Below, in pieces: positions 24,723-35,876 of a stretch of 64,000 bases of DNA. Each line of letters begins with the position of its first letter. The first letter of the stretch is position 1. Under the pieces are notes generated by a model. That model was not told the origin of the DNA. It searched no databases and was given only the letters and a program-made list of their open reading frames with translations. The stretch lies in NCBI GenBank assembly GCA_902806575.1, contig CADCXD010000005.1, positions 2,232,001 to 2,296,000 on the forward strand, given 5' to 3'. The DNA comes from Jackrogersella multiformis (taxonomy: Eukaryota > Ascomycota > Sordariomycetes > Xylariales > Hypoxylaceae). The translations under genes and the position numbers were made by a program.

Positions 24723-27108
24723 GGTAGACATGTGAATTGTCACAAATATTGCCCAAGGAGGTAATTCTTCCTTGACAGTCCCGCAGAAGAACCATGTTCT
24801 TATGGCGAGGAAGCGGTGGCCCTTACGTCCGGGGGTGTCGATCATTGTGTGCACATCAGGGTCGGCCAAGGTTAGCAACTTCGGCATTGCAGACTGCTGA
24901 GCCACGAATATCATTTCGCTAATCTGTACGTGCCCTGTACCACATGGGATGGGATGACGCAGGAGAAGGAGCTGCATACGGGATGATGAGACGTGGCTTG
25001 AACTTTGAGACAAGATAAATCAAAATGGCATTCTCTTCCCAGGAGAGCGCGTGCCTCCTTCATTGATGCTGACCGGTTGAAATTTGATGCTAGATGACCT
25101 CGTGGCTTGCCTGGCCTCTTAATCACCATACCAACTTAGATTTGACTACACATCAGGGAAGGATAGCGAGCTGCAAGTATACATTCTTCGGCCGTTGCAG
25201 AGAAAATCCTTCAAGCCATCTCGCTTCGCAACCTCTTAGTTTGACCGAGTGACTTGGGGTTGCTGGTATTGCGATAGATCAGAAAGTATAAATTTATCCT
25301 ACAGTCGGGCTTGTCACATGGACGTTGCGGCCACGGGAAAAAAAAAAATTTGCGTCTGAATGTTGATCGTTTTAAACCCGGTCAACTGGATCAAGTCAAG
25401 ATGATCGCTAGTCCAGGACCTGGCGGCTACCCAGGGAGCACGACATAAACATTAGGAGCAACAAGTATGTTGTGAGAGGCGCCTTTCAGTCTCGAAGTCG
25501 TATGGAAATCTGGGTCCTCCTTATTACTAGCCAGCTCAGCTTGTGCATCATCCATGCTTTACTGCCGAGCCCGTTAGTTTCGCAGTTGGTGGCGAACACG
25601 AAATGGTCCGTTAACTTTCCCACCAAGCTTTCACTTATTATACCTAGATCCGTCAAAGGCTCAAAGGCTGAGCAATGTGTGTACAACCCGGAACTGCAAA
25701 TGGAACTGAAGTTATGAGGCTCCCATCGTGTTGTGCGAAGTAATACAGCCAATGCGCTATGTCATAGGCGACACAGCATGTGCTCAATTGCCATATACGA
25801 CTATCTTTCTCTCTCGCCTCGATGAGATGAATAGATACCCTTGCATGATAATTTTTTAGTTTGCGAATTAGCTGCCGGTGATAGAAAACAATTGCCGGTT
25901 GCAGTTGGGCACCCTATCGTTCCAAGATAGCTTAGCCAAGCCTATACCATCCTCCTGTCATTGGAGGGGTATTGTCTCTCCACATGTTGTCGGCTTTTGA
26001 TTTCCTCCCTGGCTGCTGGTGCCGGGCTTTTCGGCCGGATTCGCTACCGGCATGTTCGACGATCTATGAGTACCGCCGAACTAATAACTGATAGAGAAGA
26101 CGCTTCCTTCTCACATCATTGGAGAGTTGATATGCCCTACAACGCCGTTAGCCACCACCCTAACCGGGTCTCGATGCTAAGTAGTGTGAAGTAATGCGAA
26201 GTAATACGATAGTTCGGCAGACAAGGCGAATAATTAAAAAAAAATAAAAAAATTGCATTGGTGGCGGGGCTGGAGCTGGAGCTGGAGCAAGAAAAAGAAA
26301 AAAGGAAGGGAAAAAGACCTAGTTTCCTATTCTGCTTCTAGTTTCATCAGCCCATTCCCTAGCAGGAGATAGTTAGCGAGATGCGGGTTCGGGGATTAGC
26401 AGAACGAAGTGGGATATTCTGGCTCCACAGTATTATAGTGCCATAGAAACCCGGAGTAATAAGCCACTAATACAAGGTTTAGATTAGTGTAGCTGATGAA
26501 TAATATAATAAGCGGCTCCTACCTCTCGGCCGATAAACTTATTATTTTTAACACTAAAAGAATTGTCGGGTTTGGCCTTCCTAGCTCTTCCACCTTCACC
26601 CCAAACAAAATGACGCGGAAGGGGTCAATGATGTGGAAATTGGTGGGGAACCGCCTTAGGATGATGTCTAGATAGGTACTATCGCTATAACGTCGCCCAT
26701 AACATTTCCTAAGATGGCTTAGTAGTTAAGATTTCCAAGATTTCCAAGGTTTATCTCCGTTGCTGATCGTATGAGCTTTTCCAAGCTTTGGTACCAAGCA
26801 GCCTTAAGTAGGCTCGAGCTAAGAAAATATGTGTAGTTTCCAGACCTCAGAACTCTTGGGACTCTTGGAACTCTTCGGACTTCTTGGGACAGCTAGGGTT
26901 AACCATAAAAGTCGAGACTCCCAGTCGTTAATAATTTATACATTAGGCTCTTTTGAGCTTTAGTGCGCGGCTACAAGCGTCCCGTCTGCAAAAGGTCCAT
27001 GCAGCCGTGTGAGGTCCGACGATGAGCTCAGTCCATGCGCGGTAGATGAGGCCGATACCAGACGGGCAATAAGGGGAGAGACTAAACAAGTTTACCTACC
27101 TCTTGGTA

Positions 27109-27162
27109 TTATACTAGTTATACTAGTTATACTAGTTACACTAATTATACTAATTATGCTAG
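27109..27162. repeat. 9-bp minisatellite TTATACTAG, 6 copies
   Basis: Three perfect and three slightly changed copies in tandem. The 9-base period explains the artificial Ile/Leu/Val-rich open frame that covers it. Confidence 0.85.
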
Positions 27163-27442
27163 TGCACCCAGACCACTGGAATCACACTAAAATGCTACGT
27201 GCCGGCGCACGACCTACTTTCGCAATTACCAGATTAGCCATACTGTTATAGTAAGAAACTATTATCTTAAGAAGCCGAGTACGATTAAGGAGGTTATGTG
27301 GTCTGGAACTTGTCCTTTACTTAGTTACCTAAATAGTTTGAAGTGTGTTAATGCTAACGACTTGCCATACGCAATCCTAGCTCCATTACTTACGATGGTA
27401 CTACGTATGTAAATTATGCGCTTAATATATACTCGTAATAGC

Positions 27443-27460
27443 TACTTAGGCAGCTAGGTA
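27443..27460. repeat. Hairpin motif copy 3 (TACTTAG-GCAG-CTAGGTA)
   Basis: Same design as the other copies with one mismatch in the left arm and the GCAG spacer variant. Confidence 0.7.
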
Positions 27461-28137
27461 ATCCCTCTTGGTTTAGTGTTTAATGTTCAGTATTAAGCGC
27501 TTCCTTTAGGATTATACTAGGTAAGGCCTGGCATCGGCAGGACCTGTTTCCTGTGACACGGCAGCCCTCTTGTGTCTCCTTGTTGGATTACCCTTCTTTA
27601 ATAGTCTCTACATTACGAGCCCAGATAGAACACATTAGATAGGCAGATAGGTAACAATTAAGCCATGGGTATGGAACTAACGGGGTTCTTATGATTATAT
27701 TCAGTGCCATATTAGTTCTTACTCGGTTATGTTTCTTAATTATCCCATATACATATAGCACGTTTCACAAATATGCAGCTTTGATGATAGGTTAACAAAC
27801 GCGCGCAGTGCTTCGGTAAATCGAGTTCTTGTCACGGACCATACCTTTAGGTAAGTACTTAGGTACCTATGTTATACTAGGTACCTAGGTACCTAGGGTA
27901 GTGTAGGTATGAAGTACTATGTATAATATGGTACGTACCTTTACGATGCAATACGGCAGGCACCGCTAAGACGGGTTGAACTTATACTACGGGGATACCT
28001 TGTCTGCTTTTGTCGATCAGCTCCGTCGACTAAAATGTACCGACCCACAAATAGAATCGACATCATGTCTCTTCCCACAATCCATCAACCCCCTCTGCCC
28101 CTAAGCATTGCATACCAAGCATATTAGGTACCAAGGA

Positions 28138-28155
28138 TACCTAGGCAGCTAGGTA
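28138..28155. repeat. Hairpin motif copy 4 (TACCTAG-GCAG-CTAGGTA)
   Basis: Perfect 7-base arms with the GCAG spacer variant. Confidence 0.8.
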
Positions 28156-29007
28156 ACCAAGCATAACTTTACCAACTTTACCTTCCTCGACCATGGTACT
28201 AGCAAGTTTCTAGCTAGACCTCCCGACCATCTCGCGTATATACTTTTCCCAATTCATCACCATGCTTGCATACTGTACATACCTAGGTGGTAAAATCTAC
28301 GAGGGACCTTGCCCTATGATCTATGATCTCCAGGCGTCCCCATCCATCCATCCCATCCATCCCATTACCTAGCTTAGCTCTATCGGCGCAACCCCGTAAC
28401 AGCAATCCCCTGGGTCCCTGGCCATGACGCTAAATCTTGATCCCTGACCTCACAAGTTTCCCTTACCCTTTCCCTTTCCCTTACCCTTACCGATACCGAG
28501 ACCTATACATACATATACTACGTAGTATAGGTATGTACGTGTATGTGTGTGTGTAGGTACTATGTCTACCCGAGCCGCCTTTTTAAGTATGTATGGGGAT
28601 AAATAGGTACTTTTATAATCGATAATTATTACCTGCCTGTCCTCCTACCTACCTAGACTCAGAGAGGTATATCCGGCCGTTTCGCTGACTAGGTAGGTGC
28701 GTGTTTTCCCGTGGGCAAGAGCCAACATCATACCCATGCCGTTGGAGCCGATACCCATTACAGGTGGAAAGCGCACATCTTGAATTGAATTCAATTGAAC
28801 TGGATCGAATCGAATTGTGACCAGGGTAATAGCTAACGAGTTACCGGTCGTTCGTACTCGCCATGGCCCATGGCTACGGAGATAGGGTCACTTTTTAAGT
28901 CACTTTAACTTCCAAGGTTATTGGTTCCTTACATCTTCTTCTCTTGATGAGGTAAAACCCGAAATCAAGTTGCGTGACAGGTCGAGTTACTACCTAGGTA
29001 GATACAA

Positions 29008-29070
29008 TACATACACGCATACATACACACATACATACTTACATACTTACATACTTACATACTTACATAC
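29008..29070. repeat. CATA/ACATACTT microsatellite
   Basis: A run of ATACA words that becomes about four ACATACTT units. It lies upstream of the Zn2Cys6 gene, near where its transcript may begin. Confidence 0.8.
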
Positions 29071-29543
29071 AATACCTCATCCATCCTCTCGTTCTCCATC
29101 TTGTTAGGTGATTCCACTTCTACATACTTGCACTTACACTTCCCCTCGAATCATATTTCCTCATCGATACGCCCAATACATATTACTTACTGTATCTTTA
29201 TCTGTGTCTGTACATCTCAACTCAGCGATACTCCATACTCTGGCACTTGTTTCGAGACGGCTACTCAACTCGTGAGAACTCACCCTATCGTACTTTTCTT
29301 CCTAAAATTTAGTCGTCACACGAGTCTATCAGTTTTGCCCGCGTCAGCTTATAGATCTGACATTATTCGCCGCCGCCGCCGCCGCCTTGGACTAGCCGTC
29401 AACACGTAGACTATTTTCAGCATCCCTCAAGTGATTTAAATAAACGACTAGAAGACGCAATTGGATTGGACACCAGTACCCAGAATACTAGCTGCCAATT
29501 ACCCGGGGTTCTGGCCACTCTAAGCGACTCGGCTTAAGGACTT

Positions 29544-29642
29544 ATGTACAGCTTGGAGGGTGTATATGTGTGTGTGCTAGTTAGCTGCGCCGCCGAAGGA
29601 CCTTTACCCGGCAGATACCAAACACAACAACTAACTAACTAA
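29544..29642 (+). promoter_or_regulatory. Candidate uORF (32 codons) in the regulator leader
   Basis: ATG at 29544 opens a 32-residue frame ending TAA at 29640-29642, 132 bases before the regulator start at 29775. A second ATG-TTA-TAA mini-frame follows. If the mature leader includes this part, translation of the regulator would be restrained. The transcript start is not known, so this is inference. Confidence 0.35.
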
Positions 29643-29774
29643 CTCGGCGTATATTCTTCTCTCTCACGCTGCTTTCTCCTGGGTTAAACATAATTCCAGC
29701 TGAAACCTACAAGCAACTACTCGACCATAACTTGTTATGTTATAAGGGATTATTCCATATTACATTCGATCTCA

Positions 29775-31326
29775 ATGGGGGTACAAGTCAGACAAGAACT
29801 TCACCGTCCGTCAGCTATTCCTGATACTCCTCCAGGCCTGGCGAGTCCAAGCTCGTCGACTTATACGCCTAGGATTTCCGAGGACCGAACTTGGACTCCT
29901 ACTGTTGTGCCGATCTCTCCTCCTATGTCTAGCTATGATCCAAGCACCAGATCCGATATGTCATCGACAACAACAACAAAGCATCTTGAAGAGAGCCAAA
30001 TGCGAAGAGATAATATAAATGGTGCAGCTCGACAGCAGCTCCCACCCCTAAGTAGCTTATTCGGACCTCCTCACCATGTCCGCCCAACACTGTCTCCTCT
30101 CCCGGAACGACCAAGTTCTCTACACGGTACGAACTCTCCAATGGATAGACCGAGCTCGAGAAGTTCATCTTACTTCCCAAATGTCTCCCCATCCATGAGC
30201 CAACCACGCAGTGTCTACGAGCCGAGGCTAGAGCCCGAAAGGCCAATGCTCCCCTCAGTATCTTCTCAGTTTCCCGGACCGCTCAGATCTCCGACGCACG
30301 AATTCGAGCGTATACATCATGCAACGCGGGTGGTCGAACCTGCACCAACTGGAAGGTGGACTCCTTTGAGCCATCCGGATTCAAGGCGGGCAGAGTACGT
30401 ATTCGAATCCAGGCCGCCAACTCCTCCTTTCAGGTCAGCTCCTGAACGCATGCCGCTCCCTTCCTTGAACCAGCGGTTAGGCTTTGAATCAAGCCCTGTC
30501 TTTAAGAGGGAAAGCCCAATGCGTCTAGAGGCCCCGAACCACTCGCCGCCTCTAGCGAACGCAGTTGCTCTAGAAGGTACGCCTGTGAAGGATGGACTAG
30601 GTCCTAAGATCTGGACGGGGACGCACTTTCTACCTCGCTTCGTGAAGCAGGCTGAGGTTCCCGGGGAAGGAATGTGCTATTTCTATGATGATGGAACTCA
30701 TTGCAAGACGATCATTGACGGAGAGCCAGTCAATGCTCACTGGGGTGTCACAAAGGCCGGAAAGCCTAGAAAGCGACTTGCAATAGCTTGTCTCACATGT
30801 CGGGAGAAGAAGATAAAGTGTGACCCGGACTACCCCCGATGTGTTCAGTGTGAGAAATTTGGTAGGGTCTGCAAGTTCAAGAATGCGTAAGTCCCAGTAA
30901 TCGATGCTGTTGCTGGCGTTAAATTTTCTGTGTGCTGACCTTTAGATTAGCCCTCGCGGCGGCCACAACACATCCCCGGTTGCTTCGCCGGCCGAGCATG
31001 AAATTCCCAGGCAACTCGGACCACATCCCAACGTAACAGATTTCGGAAGGCCGAGAAGTGCCTCAAGCACACCAGTCTCGCCGCGGACCACTAAGCGCAG
31101 CCACCCTTCTCCTGAATTGCTTCCGAGTCTATCTTCCAAGAGGACGAGGTTTTCATATGACGATTATCCGCGGCAGCCCCCACCACTCCCGACAAGCCGG
31201 CCTTCCTCGATGATCCCCATTCCCGAGATTAAACGGGTAGCGGGCAGTAGCGTGCCAGTCTGGCAACATCATGAACTGCCTCGTGATATTCTTTGCCGGC
31301 CGTGGCAAACAGACCCGTATGTCTAA
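29775..31326 (+). CDS. Zn2Cys6 transcription factor, apparently truncated
   Basis: Fungal zinc-cluster regulator. Exons 29775-30886 and 30951-31326. The first ~290 residues are Pro/Ser-rich with QLPPLSSLFGPP near 88-100. A conserved stretch follows (KIWTGTHFLPRFVKQAEVPGEGMCYFYDDG, then VNAHWGVTKAGKPRKRL), leading to the zinc cluster CLTCREKKIKCDPDYPRCVQCEKFGRVC at about residues 340-367. Exon 2 encodes PRGGHNTSP and a Ser/Pro-rich tail, ending CRPWQTDPYV then TAA at 31324-31326. From what I recall of this family, homologs continue past WxTDP(F/Y)V into a fungal-specific regulatory domain of several hundred residues. No such domain is visible in the next 4.5 kb on either strand. The stop sits inside a good-looking GTATGT donor, so a missed further exon is possible but none was found. 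Confidence 0.8.
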
Positions 31327-33753
31327 CCCTCAAGTAATTACATCTAGAAACCCATCCTTTTTCATTAAATCTCGTGGTATTGCAACGCTATACCTTTGCT
31401 CCTAAGCCCACATTCTCAATTATATCCAAATGAAACTTTTGCGACCGTAATGCTCATATATAACACAGGAGACCTCATACCCGTGTATAGCGCCTTACTC
31501 TCGCCCAGCTCGAGCCTCCTCCATTCTGCTATGCGAATGTGAGGAGTACTTGAGATCATCATACAACACTGACACGCTTATGCTTCTCGCGCACGTTACC
31601 CTCACAGCCGGCCGTTCTATAACGGTGTCCTTCGAGAAAAGGTCACAGAAACGGTGAAATCGATCTAAGAGCCAAGGGAGGGGCATTTTTTGGCTAGCCC
31701 CTTATCTCACTGCTATTATTTGAGGGCTCCCTATCAGAACAATCAAAAGGCAAGAGCTTTTACCAGTTGCAAGAATTACGTCGAAGAAGCCGTGACGCGA
31801 ACTGGTTATATCTGGAGAGGCACGTTGGATCATTTGAGGTCCCAAACTTAGCCTATGTGTCTAGGATGGCGATGCTGAACTTGCCGACCTTGAGAAAGAG
31901 AGAAGCATGGGATATTCCTACCTGAGAAGGATACGGCGCACATTCTAATGTGTTCATACTGTCGAAATCGCGAACTTTCCAACGCCACTTATTCTTGATC
32001 TTCTCTATCACCTAGGCTGAGTCGACTCAGAGGATGCGAACTATTACAAGGGATACTTCCGAAACAACCTTCTTCCAGCGAGCCCGAGAACATGAGAGTT
32101 CATTCACGATAACGAGCTATACGACGATTTAACATTGACATCACGACGATTTCGGCGAATCTTACGGCCGCCTATCGAAAATTCAAATTTGAAATTTGTC
32201 AAGTTTTCCACGTTGAGGTTTTGGGGAGGATTTGGGCAGCATCTTGGCCGGCGTTCTAATTTCAACTCGCATGTCATTTTGTTCAAGCGTATTTGAAACA
32301 TTTGGAGGATTGGCGCGGGGACGAGTTTCAGATATCCTGGTTTTGCATTGAAGGTTTATTTATCCTTTTTGGCTCACCTGCATTTTGTCTCATATATTTA
32401 CTATCACCTCACGGTCGATTGCTAGTTCCATGTATATTTTTTTTTCTTTATACAAAAATACCCTGTACTATAGCCTAGCATTGCATACGGAGAGGGCTAA
32501 GGTGGAAAAGTAGGGGGTGAGCGGATGAGGAGAGGGTAGTGATAAAGTCGAATAGAACCGAACTGCCACGGGCAGCCCCTGAATAACTCATCGTTGCAAC
32601 TTACTAGCCAAAATGTGACTAAGATCTTTCTGGAATTTATAATACACAAACTTAGATCTGTAAAAGAATTCAAACGCTCTAACGATGGGTGTGTCGTTTA
32701 CCAAACAATTAATAAAAAACATGTTGGCAGGATTCGAAGCCTACAGTTGCTGCATGATCCAATGAGTGACATAAAGGAGAGACATGCCATCATTGTGTGG
32801 CTGTTGGATATATGGACGTAGACGGGCAGGCATAGTCTTCCGATTAGATTGCCGCCCATTACACTAGATCATGCTATATGTAGCTCGCTTTAAAATGCCA
32901 CGCGGAAGACCAACGCCACCATTGCCCATGTTCACCCCGGATGGTGAGGTATGTGCCCAGGTGGCTTTTGTTCTTCTGCACGAGGCCAAGGAACAATCCT
33001 TCTCAATTTCCGGCTTTGCACATAGGCAACTCCTATGACTTCCTTTCCTCATTGCGATATCGACATCAATAAGTTGCGGGAAGGGGCCCCAAAAGGGATT
33101 CTTACCCGCCGCCTCCCCTCTCCAAGGGTCCTCCCAACCCATGGCGACAGACCAAAAGGGAAATAAAACCCACTCGGAGATACGAAAAGTTGGATATCCA
33201 GAACTTGTTTCGGCCGGTTGGATGGCCTTGTTTCTCTCTCACCCTTTTTGGTTTTTTTTTCTTCTCTTCTTTCCCTCTCTCTCACTTCTCCAAACCCACG
33301 TTCGCGTTCGCCCATCCCATGTAAGAGCGGGACTCATGTACATACATACATGATATGTAGGCTGACTGCAGGCCCCGAAAACCACGTTGCACGACGCTGT
33401 CAGCTATTACGGTATATGTCTCGAATGACCGTGCCATGCGTCACACTACCTACGGTAGATGAGAAGACGGGCTTGGAAATACATTTTTTCCCTCGCCCCA
33501 TTCGCTCGGCGCCTCACGAGGGCATAGAGCATATAAGACATGCCTACATATCATAGTAATATGTAGTTGACAAATCCCAGAATACGACAGATGCCGATGA
33601 AATCCCGCCGGCTTTCGTCTTTCTTACTTTCTTTCTCGCTAAAGATGGCAGTACGATGTTTATAGGTGCACATCCACACTACCTCGAGAGCCCTAACTCC
33701 GTAGTCTGATGGATCTTGGTTCTCCATCCGTTCCCAATCACAGAGGCTGCGTT

Positions 33754-33785
33754 ACGTGCGCGCGCGCGTGTGTGCGTGTGTGTGT
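33754..33785. repeat. Alternating purine/pyrimidine (GC/GT) tract
   Basis: About 32 bases of strict purine-pyrimidine alternation (GCGCGC then GTGTGT), a sequence type able to adopt left-handed Z-DNA under torsional stress. Confidence 0.8.
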
Positions 33786-35137
33786 GGGTTTGATGATACT
33801 TGATACTTGATACTACCTACGCCTATCCCAGCTATTCCCAGCCTTTTTCCCAGGTAGGTAATGTTCACGAACAAGCAAACGAACAACAAACATAGGTAGG
33901 TAGGTCCCCTACATACATGAAATATCCTACCGTGCTTACGTCTTATGGTCGTATCTCGCCGAGAAGCTGCATATATCCCTTCCCACCCCCCCCCTCCCTT
34001 TCATGCCCCCACCAACCACTACCGCGTCCCCAGAAAAAATATAGTACCTATTTAAATAGGTAAATAATCGACCGGACAAATAAATCATGTACATATGCAT
34101 GTAATGTACCAGCCAAGAACTAGTTAGGTACCTACGAAAGTAGAGAGCCCCATAAAGCATACACACACTCACACATACACACTTACCTTACATACAAACG
34201 TAGTACATCCACAGCAAGGGAAAAGAAGGAAGGGGGGAGGGGGGGAGGGGAATCAATAAAATGCAATAAAAGCGCCGAGATGTGAGGTTGCACCGTGGAG
34301 ACCCAGGGGACTGGTCGGGCGCCCGTGGACTACCTACCTAAGGTATGTTAAAACTGCTATCTGCCAAAAATTTCGTGCCTCGCTTGATTACCTCCTGATT
34401 ACCTGATCCTGGGCGGGACTTCGAGCCGGCGGAGCGGGTGGGATGAGCGAGGGAGATGTGCGCCCCTGAGGTGGGTGGGAGGGTTGGGCGTGGGATGCAC
34501 AAAAGGGGTCCGCCTACGTACATTATATTATTTATGTATGTACGTATGTATATCTGAGTATAAGTAAATGTATGAATGTATGTCAAGTCAAGTCAAGTCA
34601 TGCCATGTCATGTAAGTACACTATGTACCCCATTGCCTTTGTGTGCGTACCGAGTACCTACATATCCGTGTCTATATGTGGTATACTCTGCGTTGTTATT
34701 CGTCTCGCTCGTCATCATCATCATCATCCTCATCGTCCTTCACTCACTTACTCACTCACGCGCACCTACTCTCCTCATCACCTAACCCAAGTCAGCTCGA
34801 CCTAGACTCAGCTTAACTCAACTCAGCCCACGAGAGAGCTGAAATGATCCACCGCCACATACGAGAGCCACAGCCGCGAACAACGCCGGCGATAACCCGT
34901 CGAGGCCGGGCCCGCCCGTAAATAATGTTTAAAAAAGATTAGAAGAAAAAAAAAACGCGGCATCGCACAAAAAGAAAGTAGGAAACAAGTAAGTCGAGAC
35001 CCAAGCCAAGCCACCGCAGTCTTCTCATCCTCCCCTCCCCTTACCCTTCCATTCGGCAGAGTAGGGCTGGGCTCCTGTGGCGTCCGGATGGCGAGATTGT
35101 TTGCCTAATAGGGAAGGTTCGGGATCTGTATTCCCAC

Positions 35138-35176
35138 GTATGTATGTATGTATGTATGTATGTATGTATGTATGTA
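35138..35176. repeat. (GTAT)n microsatellite, nearly 10 copies
   Basis: Uninterrupted tetranucleotide repeat read directly from the sequence; non-coding context. Confidence 0.9.
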
Positions 35177-35876
35177 GTGCACACATACCTAGTACAGTAC
35201 ACCACAGTAGGTGCAGTACATGCACCTCTGCTTTACAGATCTTCTGGTCTTCTGACTCTCCGTACGAAAACTTTTCATGATAAAATAAACCTGGCAAAAA
35301 TAAAAGGGGGGGGAGGCGCCTTGGTGAGACGATGCAGTAGAAGTGGGCGTGACCGAACCGAACAGATGTCATCCATATAAGCGTTGTGCGACGGTGACCT
35401 CGATACGAGGTACCGCTTGCTGCTGTGCCGGTCAGTAGAGGTGAGTCGGCATATTTGCAGCTGCTACGCCGGAGAGACCAGAGCGCAGACTCGTCCGAAT
35501 AGGGTCGCGCGGCGGCTCTCTCGTCATGCTGAGTAACGCCAACCCGGTCACACGTTTCTCGAGTTTATTGTTATTCTCTTAGATCCATAGATCCATAGAT
35601 CCTGCAACTATGCCGTGTAGCGTTGGAAATTTGTTAACAAAAAAAGGGGGGGGGGGGTCTCAAGACCTATCAATGATAACAGGGTATATTGTTCGACTGT
35701 CCGAGCCTACCAACGAGAATGATGACCGCTTCCCCTTGTGGCCATACAAAAAAAAACGCCCATCTTCATACCGCCCGCCGAGCCGTACGCGATCCTACAA
35801 TGCAATGCCGTGGTATTATACATAACGCCCTACCCTTCGATAGACCCGGATTTACTGCACCCGTTGCCACCCTAAC

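Larger units (their letters stand above)
18274..29774. other. 11.5 kb gene desert rich in short palindromes
   Basis: No protein-like frame or RNA gene was recognised on either strand; open frames are short (up to about 108 codons) and lack domain or codon character. The region is rich in ACCTAGGT, TACGTA and ATGTATGT words, has four copies of a hairpin motif (listed separately), CAG, ACATACTT and GCC microsatellites, and a 9-bp minisatellite. The last 700 bases before the regulator are pyrimidine-rich and look like promoter and long 5' leader. Whether it hides non-coding RNA, regulatory DNA or worn-out repeats cannot be told from one sequence. Confidence 0.55.
31327..35876. other. 4.5 kb without recognisable genes
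   Basis: Lies between the regulator (+) and MAU2 (-). Some patches between 31,490 and 32,300 stay open for 40-50 codons in alternating frames, but I recognise nothing in them. It contains an AAATTCAAATTTGAAATTT near-palindrome (about 32178-32196), a purine/pyrimidine alternating tract (33754-33785), a GTAT microsatellite (35138-35176), CATCAT and TCAAG runs (34590-34735) and poly-A/poly-G tracts (35638-35657). Confidence 0.5.

Noticed and set aside
27009..27251. 80-codon frame resembling a transmembrane peptide
   Set aside because: Its Ile/Leu/Val run is the translation of the 9-bp TTATACTAG minisatellite, a multiple of three.
28461..28490. CCCTTACCC/CCCTTTCCC run resembling telomeric repeat
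   Set aside because: Units vary and do not match TTAGGG/CCCTAA; more likely a pyrimidine microsatellite.
29101..29409. 102-codon frame before the regulator
   Set aside because: Starts at TTG, lies in pyrimidine-rich promoter/leader DNA and includes the GCC microsatellite; no protein character.
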